Positions 9,955 through 17,893 of a stretch of 64,000 nt of DNA are shown here, in pieces. Numbering within the stretch: the stretch's first letter is position 1; the number at the start of each line of letters is the position of its first letter. The position numbers were made by a program, and so were the translations under genes. This DNA comes from Octadecabacter sp. B2R22 (GTDB lineage: Bacteria > Pseudomonadota > Alphaproteobacteria > Rhodobacterales > Rhodobacteraceae): assembly GCF_018861045.1 (NCBI RefSeq), contig NZ_JAHKQJ010000007.1, forward strand, positions 899,511 through 963,510. Reading direction: 5' to 3'. The notes beneath the pieces are model-generated. The model searched no databases and was not told where the DNA came from. It was given only the letters and a program-made list of their open reading frames with translations.

Positions 9955-10614
9955 ATGAAGAAATTTTTATCGACGATCGCGGCGACCGCCCTTATGGCAA
10001 GTGCCGCACACGCAGCGACGTTTTCGTTTTCTGGCGAGTTTGTGAATGACAACGACGTCGTGATTTTCGAGTTCCAAGTTGGTGCGCTTTCTGACATCAA
10101 TCTACGCAGCTTTTCGTACGGTGGCGGAACGCAAGCAGACGGAAATGTGGTTGCAGCCGGTGGCTTCGATCCGATCTTGACACTTTTCAACAGCACAGGG
10201 GGCTTGATCAACTCTCAGGATGACAGCTCAAATACGACGCCTGACCCAATCACTGGGAATACGTACGATGTAAACCTAGATGTTTTTGCCCTCGCCGCCG
10301 GCACATATTCTGTCGCCGTTTCGCAGTACGATAACTTTAATGCTGGTGGTAATTTGTCGGACGGTTTCTTCTATGATGGTGCCGGAAACGAGAACTTCAC
10401 TGCGGGTATCGCATCATGTTCCAACGCTATCTTCTGTGATGTGAGCGATACAAATCGCACCGGCGCCTTCGCCTTTGACATCTCCGGCGTTGATGATGCG
10501 ATCATCGTAGTCGATCCGACGCCCAACGTTGTACCGCTTCCGGCGGGTATGCCGTTGATGCTTGCGGGCATCGGTGCTTTCGCGGCGCTTCGCCGTCGCA
10601 AGAACCGCGTCTGA
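9955..10614 (+). CDS. VPLPA-CTERM sorting domain protein (DVUA0089-like)
   Basis: A 219-residue exported protein: signal peptide ending AAHA near residue 20, a beta-rich body with FDPILTLFNSTGGLI and GTYSVAVSQYDN blocks reminiscent of the DVUA0089 or pre-peptidase C-terminal-like fold, and a C-terminal sorting tail (VPLPAGMPLMLAGIGAFAALRRRKNR). That tail has the PLPA motif, hydrophobic helix and basic end of the PEP-CTERM/exosortase class. It is probably anchored or released at the cell surface with an exopolysaccharide. No exosortase gene is in the window. A candidate CtrA site lies upstream and a strong terminator downstream. Confidence 0.88.
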   Translation: MKKFLSTIAATALMASAAHAATFSFSGEFVNDNDVVIFEFQVGALSDINLRSFSYGGGTQADGNVVAAGGFDPILTLFNSTGGLINSQDDSSNTTPDPITGNTYDVNLDVFALAAGTYSVAVSQYDNFNAGGNLSDGFFYDGAGNENFTAGIASCSNAIFCDVSDTNRTGAFAFDISGVDDAIIVVDPTPNVVPLPAGMPLMLAGIGAFAALRRRKNRV

Positions 10615-10642
10615 GTATCGCAAACGAACCTATGTTAAGCTT

Positions 10643-10676
10643 GAGGGGCAACAATCATGTTGCCCCTCTTTTTTTT
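10643..10676 (+). terminator. Rho-independent terminator
   Basis: An 11-bp perfect stem (GAGGGGCAACA and its complement), ATCA loop and eight Ts directly after the VPLPA-CTERM gene. Confidence 0.95.
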
Positions 10677-10830
10677 ATGGGGCCAGCTTGAAGCGCGGTC
10701 AGCTTTTGCTCAAAACGGATGATGTGTCTGAGTATTTTGTACGAAACACATCTTTGGTCTCATCTGCCCTCCTTTACGAGGCCAAACCTAATCCCTATAT
10801 GTTCTGTCAGGAATTACAGGAACCAACCAA

Positions 10831-11205
10831 ATGACCGATCAAACCGCGCCTCAGTCCGACCCGATGGAAGGCACACCGCTGATCCAGCCGTCAAGCACGG
10901 ATCACCCGCTTTATGACAACATCGTCGAAGCATGTCGCACGGTCTATGACCCTGAAATCCCTGTAAACATTCAAGATCTTGGCTTGATTTATACGATCCA
11001 GATCAATGACGAGAACGAAGTTAAGGTTCTCATGTCCCTTACCGCGCCGGGCTGTCCTGTAGCGGGCGAAATGCCAGGTTGGGTCGCGGAAGCGATTGAA
11101 CCGCTGGCAGGTGTGAAAACGGTTGACGTTGAACTCGTCTGGGAACCCCAATGGGGCATGGAAATGATGTCTGATGAGGCACGGCTGGAACTCGGCTTTA
11201 TGTAG
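10831..11205 (+). CDS. sufT: SufT-like Fe-S assembly protein (MIP18/DUF59 family)
   Basis: A 124-residue protein with the MIP18 domain (VYDPEIPVNIQDLGLIYTI, then LTAPGCPVAGEMPGWV with the conserved Cys, then VELVWEPQWGMEMMS). This family matures Fe-S proteins as an auxiliary of the SUF system; in this genome other SUF parts (an A-type carrier at 12700 and SufE at 48793) are in the window. It may also be annotated PaaD-like, but the phenylacetate operon is absent. Confidence 0.87.
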   Translation: MTDQTAPQSDPMEGTPLIQPSSTDHPLYDNIVEACRTVYDPEIPVNIQDLGLIYTIQINDENEVKVLMSLTAPGCPVAGEMPGWVAEAIEPLAGVKTVDVELVWEPQWGMEMMSDEARLELGFM

Positions 11206-11227
11206 GAGGGGCGTAGACCCTTTGGGC

Positions 11228-11288
11228 TGCGAAACCCATATGCAACCATTTAAGGTTGCGAAATCCATATGCAATCCATTTAAGTTGC
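11228..11288 (+). promoter_or_regulatory. Two tandem 29-bp repeats (putative operators) upstream of satD-like gene
   Basis: Bases 11228-11256 and 11257-11285 are near-identical direct repeats (both begin TGCGAAA and contain CCATATGCAA and CCATTTAAG). Within the first is the perfect inverted repeat GCAACC-ATTTAA-GGTTGC (11242-11259); the second holds an imperfect form ending at 11288. The second overlaps the -35 region of the downstream promoter, so repression is the simplest reading. Confidence 0.65.
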
Positions 11289-11312
11289 TTTTTACGGTTC
11301 GCACCCTATAAT
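11285..11312 (+). promoter_or_regulatory. Promoter of satD-like gene, predicted leaderless
   Basis: TTGCTT (11285-11290), a 16-base spacer and a perfect TATAAT (11307-11312). Transcription should begin about seven bases after the -10, at or next to the ATG at 11319. The -10 also sits in the centre of a perfect inverted repeat GCACCC/GGGTGC (11301-11318). Confidence 0.65.
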
Positions 11313-11318
11313 GGGTGC

Positions 11319-11963
11319 ATGAACAGCGATAGACGCATTACAGTATTGACCGGTGACCTCGTCGGGTCCGTCACCCTTGGCCCCGAAAAGGTCGAGCAGG
11401 CAATGGCCGCACTGGAAACCGCCGCCAAGGGGATGGAAAGCTGGACCGGATCACCCCTGCGCTTCACCCGACATCGCGGGGACGGCTGGCAAGCTGTTGT
11501 TGAAAAACCAAAATTGGCGATCCGCGCAGCCCTCATGTTTCGCGCAGCGCTGCGCAGCTTGGGCGGCGAATTCGATACGTATATAGGTCTGGCAGAAGGC
11601 ACGTCACCTGACGTGATCAAGACCGATCTCAACAAGATGACTGGAGCAGTCTTCACACTGTCTGGCGCTGCACTTGAGTTGATAAAGGCCTCGAACCCAT
11701 CAATTCGCATGGACTATAGAGAGGCTAGGACTGAGAATGCGACCCTAATCCTAGCCGACCACATCTCTCAGTCTTGGACACCGACACAAGCCGAACTCAT
11801 GCGCGTTGTCCTCTCGCCACAGAATGAAGATATGCCTTACACTGAATTGGCGGAGATTTTCGGTAAGTCGCGACAAACCATAGCAAAATCGCTCGACGCG
11901 GCAGGGCGCGATGCCTTCATAATGGCGCTTCACTCACAGGAACGGGAATTGACACATGATTGA
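11319..11963 (+). CDS. SatD-family protein with C-terminal HTH
   Basis: A 214-residue protein. The N-terminal part (ITVLTGDLVGS, then RHRGDGWQAVV, then the FDTYIGLAEG region) matches my recollection of the SatD family, whose fold recalls nucleotide-cyclase-type domains. The C-terminus (YTELAEIFGKSRQTIAKSLDAAG) is a clear helix-turn-helix, so it may bind the repeats upstream of its own gene. It overlaps the next gene by eight bases, forming a two-gene operon with a DUF3307 membrane protein, the usual partner of SatD. The upstream in-frame extension to 11256 runs through the promoter and is rejected. Confidence 0.72.
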   Translation: MNSDRRITVLTGDLVGSVTLGPEKVEQAMAALETAAKGMESWTGSPLRFTRHRGDGWQAVVEKPKLAIRAALMFRAALRSLGGEFDTYIGLAEGTSPDVIKTDLNKMTGAVFTLSGAALELIKASNPSIRMDYREARTENATLILADHISQSWTPTQAELMRVVLSPQNEDMPYTELAEIFGKSRQTIAKSLDAAGRDAFIMALHSQERELTHD

Positions 11964-12654
11964 GACCGTCACCGCCCTGATCTTTGCCCATGTTCTTGCG
12001 GATTTCGTATTCCAGACGAAACGCATGGTCGACACCAAACGCCACCCCGCGACACTCGCCTTGCACGCCGCTCTCGTGCTGGTCACCGCCCAAGCCGCTA
12101 CAGGCCAGCTTGCAGCGCCGGAACTACTGGTCCTCGCCGCCGCTCACATCGCCATAGACTGCATTAAAACCTACGGAAATTTCCGCGGCATAACGGCCTT
12201 TGCCGTCGATCAAGCCGCCCATATCGCCACATTAGCAGCGGTGGCCTGCTATGCGCCTGATCTCTGGGCAACGGGCCAATGGGCCGCCTACCCGCAGGCC
12301 CTGCCCGCGATGATCCTCGCAACCGGAGCCATCGTGTCTCTTATCGCCGGGCAACACGCCGTTGCTTTGTTGATGAAACCGCACAGCATGCGCATCCGCA
12401 ACAACGGGTTGCGCGATGGCGGACGCCAAATTGGCCTGCTGGAACGTGGCCTGATCTTCGTGTTCATCCTCACCGGCTTGCCCCTTGGCGTGGGCTTTCT
12501 TGTCGGGGCCAAATCCGTATTACGATTTGGCACCGCGTCACGCGATCAACGCACGGCAGAATATGTTATTATCGGCACATTGGCCTCGTTTGGCTGGGCC
12601 ATTGTCGCGGCCTTGCTCACGCAATACGCCCTCACCCTGCTTTCCCCCTCTTGA
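11956..12654 (+). CDS. DUF3307 integral membrane protein (SatD partner)
   Basis: A 232-residue protein with about six hydrophobic segments. The start contains the DUF3307 signature HVLADFVFQTKRMVDTKR and, near residue 70, AHIAIDCIKTY. Function is not established; the constant pairing with SatD proteins suggests a shared role at the membrane. It overlaps the satD-like gene by eight bases, which indicates coupled translation. Confidence 0.8.
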   Translation: MIETVTALIFAHVLADFVFQTKRMVDTKRHPATLALHAALVLVTAQAATGQLAAPELLVLAAAHIAIDCIKTYGNFRGITAFAVDQAAHIATLAAVACYAPDLWATGQWAAYPQALPAMILATGAIVSLIAGQHAVALLMKPHSMRIRNNGLRDGGRQIGLLERGLIFVFILTGLPLGVGFLVGAKSVLRFGTASRDQRTAEYVIIGTLASFGWAIVAALLTQYALTLLSPS

Positions 12655-12699
12655 GATAGCGCGCCTCGCACCCTAGATTACACCCAAAGGAGACCGCGC

Positions 12700-13065
12700 A
12701 TGTTTGGCATTCCCGGAAAACAGGCTGTCACAATAACTGACAAAGCCGCCACACAGATCGCCAAACTTATGGCCAAAGACGGCACGCAGGGACTGCGCAT
12801 TGGCGTCAAAAAGGGCGGCTGTGCTGGCATGGAATACACCATGGAATACGTCAGCGACGTTGATCCACTCGACGAAGTTGTCGAACAAGAAGGCGCGCGC
12901 GTTATGATCGCCCCCATGGCGCAAATGTTCCTGTTCGGCACAGAGATTGATTACGAAGTCAGCCTTCTCGAAGCGGGTTTCAAATTCAAAAACCCCAATG
13001 TCTCCGAAGCATGCGGCTGCGGTGAATCGATCAAGTTCGACGACAGCCTCGCTCAAAACGGATAA
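12700..13065 (+). CDS. A-type Fe-S carrier (IscA/SufA/HesB family)
   Basis: A 121-residue protein with the three conserved cysteines of A-type carriers: Cys41 in GGCAGMEY and Cys105/Cys107 in SEACGCGES. It receives and delivers Fe-S clusters to apoproteins. RBS AAAGGAG lies 12 bases upstream. Which of the sufA, iscA or erpA subgroups it belongs to cannot be decided by eye. Confidence 0.93.
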   Translation: MFGIPGKQAVTITDKAATQIAKLMAKDGTQGLRIGVKKGGCAGMEYTMEYVSDVDPLDEVVEQEGARVMIAPMAQMFLFGTEIDYEVSLLEAGFKFKNPNVSEACGCGESIKFDDSLAQNG

Positions 13066-13069
13066 CAAC

Positions 13070-13396
13070 ATGGCCGTTTCCGAGGAAGACATCCAATTTG
13101 CGACGGATCTTTTCTTGGGCCTTGGCCCCCTAACAACCCGCAAAATGATGGGTGGGTTGTGTCTCTATTCTGAGGGCACCATCTTTGCGATCGTGCATTC
13201 GGATTTCGGCGTCATGATCAAAGGTGACGGCGCGTTCAAAGACGAACTTGATGCCATGGGCCTGACCCGTTGGACCTATCAGCGCGACGGCGCAGCGAAA
13301 CCAACGGCGATGCCCTATTGGAAACTGCCAGACAGCGCACTCGATGACCCCGAAGAAGCCTGCGATCTTGCACGCCGCGCGCTGGCGTTTCTTTAA
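13070..13396 (+). CDS. TfoX N-terminal domain protein
   Basis: A 108-residue single-domain protein starting four bases after the Fe-S carrier stop. LGPLTTRKMMGGLCLYSEGTIFAIV is the typical TfoX_N opening, and MPYWKLPDSALDDPEEACDLARRAL the usual end. The TfoX competence regulator of gammaproteobacteria has a second domain that is absent here, so a competence role should not be assumed. Cotranscribed with the Fe-S carrier. Confidence 0.85.
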   Translation: MAVSEEDIQFATDLFLGLGPLTTRKMMGGLCLYSEGTIFAIVHSDFGVMIKGDGAFKDELDAMGLTRWTYQRDGAAKPTAMPYWKLPDSALDDPEEACDLARRALAFL

Positions 13397-13399
13397 CGT

Positions 13400-14311
13400 T
13401 TAGTCGTCGTCATCTTGCAAATGCAGGTAGGTTTCATCGAAACGCTTTTGCAAATGATCAACCGCACGAATGACCTCTCCCGATCCAGTCGGCGCGACGT
13501 TGGTATCGGCATTCGGGTTGAAGAACAGTGGGATAGATAGGCGTTCCTGCGTTCCACCAATCACGCGGTGCGGTGTGGCGACAACGCGCTTTTGGGTCCA
13601 CATTTCTAACATCTCGCCGAAGTTGATCACGAATTCACCGACAGGTGCAGACACAGGATACCAGCCCCCGCCCCGTTTGCGCACCTCAAGACCTGGTGTG
13701 CCATCCATCGCCAAAAGCGTCAGGCAGCCGTAATCCGTGTGTGTTGCGATCCCGAAGTCCTTTGCGCCAGCATCAGCCGGCCGTGGTGGGTAATAATTCC
13801 CGCGCAGCAAAGCCATGGGCTGATCGAACTGTTCTTTGAAGTAACCCGCGTCTTCGCCAATTGCGCCAGCAAGCGCCGCCAAAAGATCACCTGCAAATGC
13901 CAACGCACGGGCGTAGTAGTTCTCAATGATGATCTTGAACTCTGCCGGTTCTTCAGGCCACAAATTCGGCGCATAACTAGGAAGATCGGACCCCTTAACC
14001 TCAAACCCGCAATCAAACACTTGTTTATAATCAGGATTCGCATCCGGATCGACCTGTTCTGATCCAGCAGCGCCCCACCCGCGGTTGGACCCCGTGTTCG
14101 CCATGTTGACCGCTTCTTTTTGCGCCGCTGGCTGCTTGAAGAACGCCGCATAGGTCGCAAAAACCTCGGCAATATCAGTGGTCGGAATTGGCGTGTTGTA
14201 CAACGTCAAAAACCCAATTTCCTTTGCGGCCACGCGGACCTCTTCGATCACCGCCAAATCTCCGGCAAGAAATGCTTCTGCGTCTATTCTGGGGATTGAT
14301 GTCTCTGTCAC
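13400..14311 (-). CDS. 2-oxoglutarate/Fe(II) dioxygenase, isopenicillin N synthase family
   Basis: A 303-residue DIOX/2OG-FeII_Oxy protein. The iron ligands are visible: HTD in ATHTDYGCLT and the distal His in VVATPHRVI, followed by RLSIPLFFNP, where Arg binds the co-substrate. It probably hydroxylates or oxidises a small metabolite in the cytoplasm. The start is GTG at 14311 with AAAGGG upstream; the frame upstream overlaps tpiA and is rejected. It is divergent from tpiA with only 65 bases between starts. Confidence 0.85.
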   Translation of the reverse strand: MTETSIPRIDAEAFLAGDLAVIEEVRVAAKEIGFLTLYNTPIPTTDIAEVFATYAAFFKQPAAQKEAVNMANTGSNRGWGAAGSEQVDPDANPDYKQVFDCGFEVKGSDLPSYAPNLWPEEPAEFKIIIENYYARALAFAGDLLAALAGAIGEDAGYFKEQFDQPMALLRGNYYPPRPADAGAKDFGIATHTDYGCLTLLAMDGTPGLEVRKRGGGWYPVSAPVGEFVINFGEMLEMWTQKRVVATPHRVIGGTQERLSIPLFFNPNADTNVAPTGSGEVIRAVDHLQKRFDETYLHLQDDDD

Positions 14312-14376
14312 GGGCCGGCCCTTTCGTCTTTGCTTGCGGCTTGCTACATCATGACAAACAGAATGGGGAGAGTGAG

Positions 14377-15108
14377 ATGCGCAAACTTGTTGCAGGAAAT
14401 TGGAAAATGAACGGCACCAGTGCGGACCTGCCGCAACTGAACACCTTGGCGGATCAACATGGCGATGCATCTGTTGATGTGGTGATCTGTGGTCCCGCAA
14501 CGCTTTTGAGCCGGATGGCCGATACGGGCCTCAGCATCGGTGGAGAAGATTGCCACCCTTCCTCATCGGGCGCATATACAGGAGACATTTCAGCGACGAT
14601 GATCGCGGACACTGGCGCAACCTACGTCATTACCGGCCACTCGGAACGTCGCACCGACCACAATGAGGACGACGCATTAATCGCTTCAAAAGCCACTGCT
14701 GGCTGGGATGCAGGCCTGCATGTCATCATCTGTATCGGCGAAAGCGAAGCTCAGTATCGTGCAGGTAAAACGCTCGACATTCTACGCGCACAGATGGATC
14801 AATCCATTCCAGACGAGGCGACGGCTAAAACCACCACGATCGCCTACGAACCGATTTGGGCCATCGGCACGGGCCTAACACCGACAGCCGACGAAATCGG
14901 CGCGGTTCACGCAGCCCTTCGTACCCACCTTGAAACACGCTTTGGGGCCGAAGGCAGCGCCATGCGTCTTCTCTATGGCGGCTCGGTCAAAGCCTCAAAC
15001 GCGGATGAAATCTTTGCACTGGCCAACGTGGACGGCGCCCTTGTCGGGGGCGCGTCCCTCAAGGCGACCGACTTTTCGCCAATCATCACGGCCCTTGAAA
15101 AGGCCTAG
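14377..15108 (+). CDS. tpiA: Triosephosphate isomerase
   Basis: A 243-residue enzyme interconverting dihydroxyacetone phosphate and glyceraldehyde 3-phosphate. AGNWKMNG at the N-terminus (catalytic Lys), ITGHSERR (catalytic His), AYEPIWAIGTG (catalytic Glu) and YGGSVK (phosphate loop) are all intact. GGGGAG precedes the ATG. Slightly shorter than the E. coli enzyme but with no visible gap in motifs. Ends before a strong terminator. Confidence 0.97.
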   Translation: MRKLVAGNWKMNGTSADLPQLNTLADQHGDASVDVVICGPATLLSRMADTGLSIGGEDCHPSSSGAYTGDISATMIADTGATYVITGHSERRTDHNEDDALIASKATAGWDAGLHVIICIGESEAQYRAGKTLDILRAQMDQSIPDEATAKTTTIAYEPIWAIGTGLTPTADEIGAVHAALRTHLETRFGAEGSAMRLLYGGSVKASNADEIFALANVDGALVGGASLKATDFSPIITALEKA

Positions 15109-15156
15109 TCTACCTTTGTTTCCCAAATACCTCCGCCGGAGGCTCCGACCAAAACA

Positions 15157-15190
15157 AAAAGCGACGCCCTAACCATAGGGCGTCGCTTTT
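15157..15190. terminator. Bidirectional terminator between tpiA and dctM
   Basis: Perfect 15-bp stem AAAAGCGACGCCCTA and its complement with an ACCA loop; the A/T ends serve as U-tracts on both strands. Confidence 0.92.
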
Positions 15191-15231
15191 CAGTTTTCAG
15201 GATCAAGGGCGCGCGGAAGCGCACCTTCGGA

Positions 15232-17043
15232 TCAGTTGGTGATGATCTCAGGACCCATGTAGGCCGTTGGCAACATCGTGGACAGCCACGGAATGTAGGT
15301 CACCATGATCAAGAACACGAACAACACCGCCAAGAATGGCAACGCCGCGCGCACAACCCGCATCATGGACATATTGGCGACGCCAGATGTCACGAACAGG
15401 TTCAAACCAACAGGCGGCGTGATCATCCCGATTTCCATGTTCACCACCATGATGATGCCCAAGTGGATCGGATCAATCCCAAGCTGAATTGCAATCGGAA
15501 ACACCAGCGGTGCAACGATCACGATCAAGCCTGATGGCTCCATAAACTGACCACCGATCAACAGGATGATGTTCACGATAATCAGGAACGTAATCGGCCC
15601 CAGCCCTGCGGCCAACATAGCCTCAGTGATGTGCTGTGGAATTTGCTCATCGGTCAAAACGTGCTTCAGGATCAAAGCGTTGGCGATGATGAACATCAGC
15701 ATGATCGTCAGCTTACCCGCCTCAAGCAGGGTCGCCTTCGTATCACGGTGAAACAGCGACGGGATCGCATAAATCACGTTCTCGACGTTCGCACGCACAA
15801 GGTTACGCCCACCAACAATCATCGACTGGCCAAAACTGCCGCCTGCATGATCCAACCGCTGCGCACCGCGCACCAGTGAGAACGTAAATACCGCAGGAGG
15901 AAGAAGCAGAATAAACACCGCACCAAGGGATTGGATAAGCGCAAACAACACCGTCGCATCAGACGCGATAACCTTGAAGATCGCATAGATCATCGGGACC
16001 ACGCCCAATAGTGCAACCGCAATAAACGCAAGCTTCATGCCCTGCCCCGCAGGAACCGCCTTGGACATCAGCAATGCCAAAACCAATGCGACGACAAAGA
16101 ATGCACCAGCGGCCGCGAATGCGATCCACATCGGTGCCCCGAACATGAAACACCCAATCGCATAAAGGATGAACGTCACCAGCGTAAAGCCCCACACCCG
16201 CAGGCCAAGCAGACCAAGGTCTGCCTCACCCTCCGGCAACCATGACTTACCCTTAAGCGGCCCCATATCGCGGTAGATAAAGATCGAAACGATAAAAGCA
16301 TATATAGATGCAATTGCGGCCGCTTCGGTTGGCGTGAAGACACCACCGTAGATGCCGCCAAGAATAACGACCATCAAGAACAGGCCCCATGACGCATCGA
16401 GGATCGTCGAGAACACTTGCTCAAAGCCCAGCCATTCACCCTTTGGCAAGTTCTTTATGCGGGCGATGACATAGATCGTCACCATCAACATGATACCAGC
16501 CAACAGACCCGGAATAACGCCTGCAAGGAACATCCGGCCCACAGATACATCCGTGGCCGACGCATAAACAACCATAACGATGGACGGCGGGATCAAGATC
16601 CCCAGCGTACCCGCGTTACAGATAACGCCCGCGGCGAAGTCTTTGGAATAACCGGACTTAACCATCCCCGCGATCACGATCGACCCGACCGCGACAACGG
16701 TCGCTGGGGATGATCCAGACAGCGCAGCAAACAACATACAAGCCAAAACGCCTGCAATGGCCAAACCGCCGCGCACATGGCCAATGACGGCAATGGCGAA
16801 CTCGATGATGCGGCGCGCCACCCCACCCGTCGACATGAACGACGACGCAAGAATGAAGAACGGGATCGCCAAAAGCGTGTAGTGCCCCGCCATCGCCTGA
16901 TACATGCTTTGCGCAATCGACGCCAAAGAGCTGTCAGAAAACGCCAACAAGAAAAGTGTGGACGAAAGCCCCAACGCCACCGCGATGGGCACGCCAATTG
17001 CCAGCAAGGCAATGACCATGCCGAAAAGAATTGCGACATCCAT
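15232..17043 (-). CDS. dctM: TRAP transporter large permease, enlarged DctM type
   Basis: A 603-residue polytopic inner-membrane protein that uses a sodium gradient to import an organic anion delivered by DctP. The two conserved halves are clear: ALSGSSPATVVAVGSI and NAGTLGILIPPSI in the first, and GGQFMEPSGLIVIVAPLVFPI and MITPPVGLNLF in the second. Ordinary DctM is about 430 residues; here residues about 258-433 are an insertion with several extra hydrophobic segments. Third gene of the dctP-dctQ-dctM operon, ending at a terminator. Confidence 0.93.
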   Translation of the reverse strand: MDVAILFGMVIALLAIGVPIAVALGLSSTLFLLAFSDSSLASIAQSMYQAMAGHYTLLAIPFFILASSFMSTGGVARRIIEFAIAVIGHVRGGLAIAGVLACMLFAALSGSSPATVVAVGSIVIAGMVKSGYSKDFAAGVICNAGTLGILIPPSIVMVVYASATDVSVGRMFLAGVIPGLLAGIMLMVTIYVIARIKNLPKGEWLGFEQVFSTILDASWGLFLMVVILGGIYGGVFTPTEAAAIASIYAFIVSIFIYRDMGPLKGKSWLPEGEADLGLLGLRVWGFTLVTFILYAIGCFMFGAPMWIAFAAAGAFFVVALVLALLMSKAVPAGQGMKLAFIAVALLGVVPMIYAIFKVIASDATVLFALIQSLGAVFILLLPPAVFTFSLVRGAQRLDHAGGSFGQSMIVGGRNLVRANVENVIYAIPSLFHRDTKATLLEAGKLTIMLMFIIANALILKHVLTDEQIPQHITEAMLAAGLGPITFLIIVNIILLIGGQFMEPSGLIVIVAPLVFPIAIQLGIDPIHLGIIMVVNMEIGMITPPVGLNLFVTSGVANMSMMRVVRAALPFLAVLFVFLIMVTYIPWLSTMLPTAYMGPEIITN

Positions 17044-17045
17044 GA

Positions 17046-17783
17046 TTAAGTCTCCTCAGACAGGCTTGCGCCTGCGTCTTCAACAGCATCCTCGGCTTCG
17101 TGGCTGACGATCAGTGAATCGATCTCACCGCGCACAAGACGCACCATCAGTTGAACCAACCGATACAGCATCAAGCCAACGGCAAACGGCAACATAGCGT
17201 AGGGAATAAAACGAGGGAGCTTTTCATAAGGCTCCCCAAGATTGAACGTGTTCTCAAGCCACGTTTGGGCAAACGGAATTGGCACGTGGTCGGTTTCATA
17301 CCAGCCCTGATCGCGTGAATTGGCAAAGATACCATCCGCAAACGTCAGGCCAAAGAAACCAGAGCCCTCGTCGGCTGCCACGATGCCTGGAATAACCCGA
17401 CCTGTCGTCGCATCAAGCCCCGCGAACGGTGCCCAGTAATCCCAAGCGCCTTTCAACAGCAATGCCGCATAAAGGATACAAGCCGCCGCTGCGATGATCC
17501 CAAGGATCTTCTTACCCGATGGGCTCGCGAGATTTATGACCGCATCAACACCCAAATGGCTAACGACCTTGAACCCATAAGCAATGCCAAACAAAACCAA
17601 CCAAGCAAACAGGATGAGTGTGACCTCAAGCCCCCAAATCAACTGGCTGTTAAAGCCATAGCGCATCACAACATTGATAAACGTCACAAGGGTCATCAAC
17701 CCCAGCAATACCGCGATCAAGCTTTCTTCGATGTTGTGAACAATAGCACCCAAACGCCCCTTGGGCTGAAATGCACCGGACAT
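17046..17783 (-). CDS. dctQ: TRAP transporter small permease (DctQ)
   Basis: A 245-residue protein with four membrane spans and the DctQ signature NVVMRYGFNSQLIWGLEVTLILFAWLVLFG. Typical DctQ is about 170 residues; the extra length is an extracytoplasmic-looking loop (about residues 118-190, rich in Asp, Gly and Pro) before the last span. Enlargement of both permeases in the same operon suggests the two insertions contact each other. It ends two bases before dctM. Confidence 0.9.
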   Translation of the reverse strand: MSGAFQPKGRLGAIVHNIEESLIAVLLGLMTLVTFINVVMRYGFNSQLIWGLEVTLILFAWLVLFGIAYGFKVVSHLGVDAVINLASPSGKKILGIIAAAACILYAALLLKGAWDYWAPFAGLDATTGRVIPGIVAADEGSGFFGLTFADGIFANSRDQGWYETDHVPIPFAQTWLENTFNLGEPYEKLPRFIPYAMLPFAVGLMLYRLVQLMVRLVRGEIDSLIVSHEAEDAVEDAGASLSEET

Positions 17784-17807
17784 GTTGTCCCCCTCATATT
17801 TTAGAAA

Positions 17808-17880
17808 GGGCCGGCCACGAACGTAGCCGGCCCAATTGCGTGGGATGGTGGGTGGGGCGTCGTTCCTTTACGGAACGCGC
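17808..17880 (-). terminator. Hairpins between dctP and dctQ (partial attenuator or mRNA stabiliser)
   Basis: Two stems in the dctP-dctQ gap: GGGCCGGC/GCCGGCCC (17808-17833) and CGTTCC/GGAACG (about 17864-17880), neither followed by a long U-tract. Such structures commonly keep periplasmic binding protein levels above permease levels. Confidence 0.55.
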
Positions 17881-17893
17881 GCCACCTCATCCC

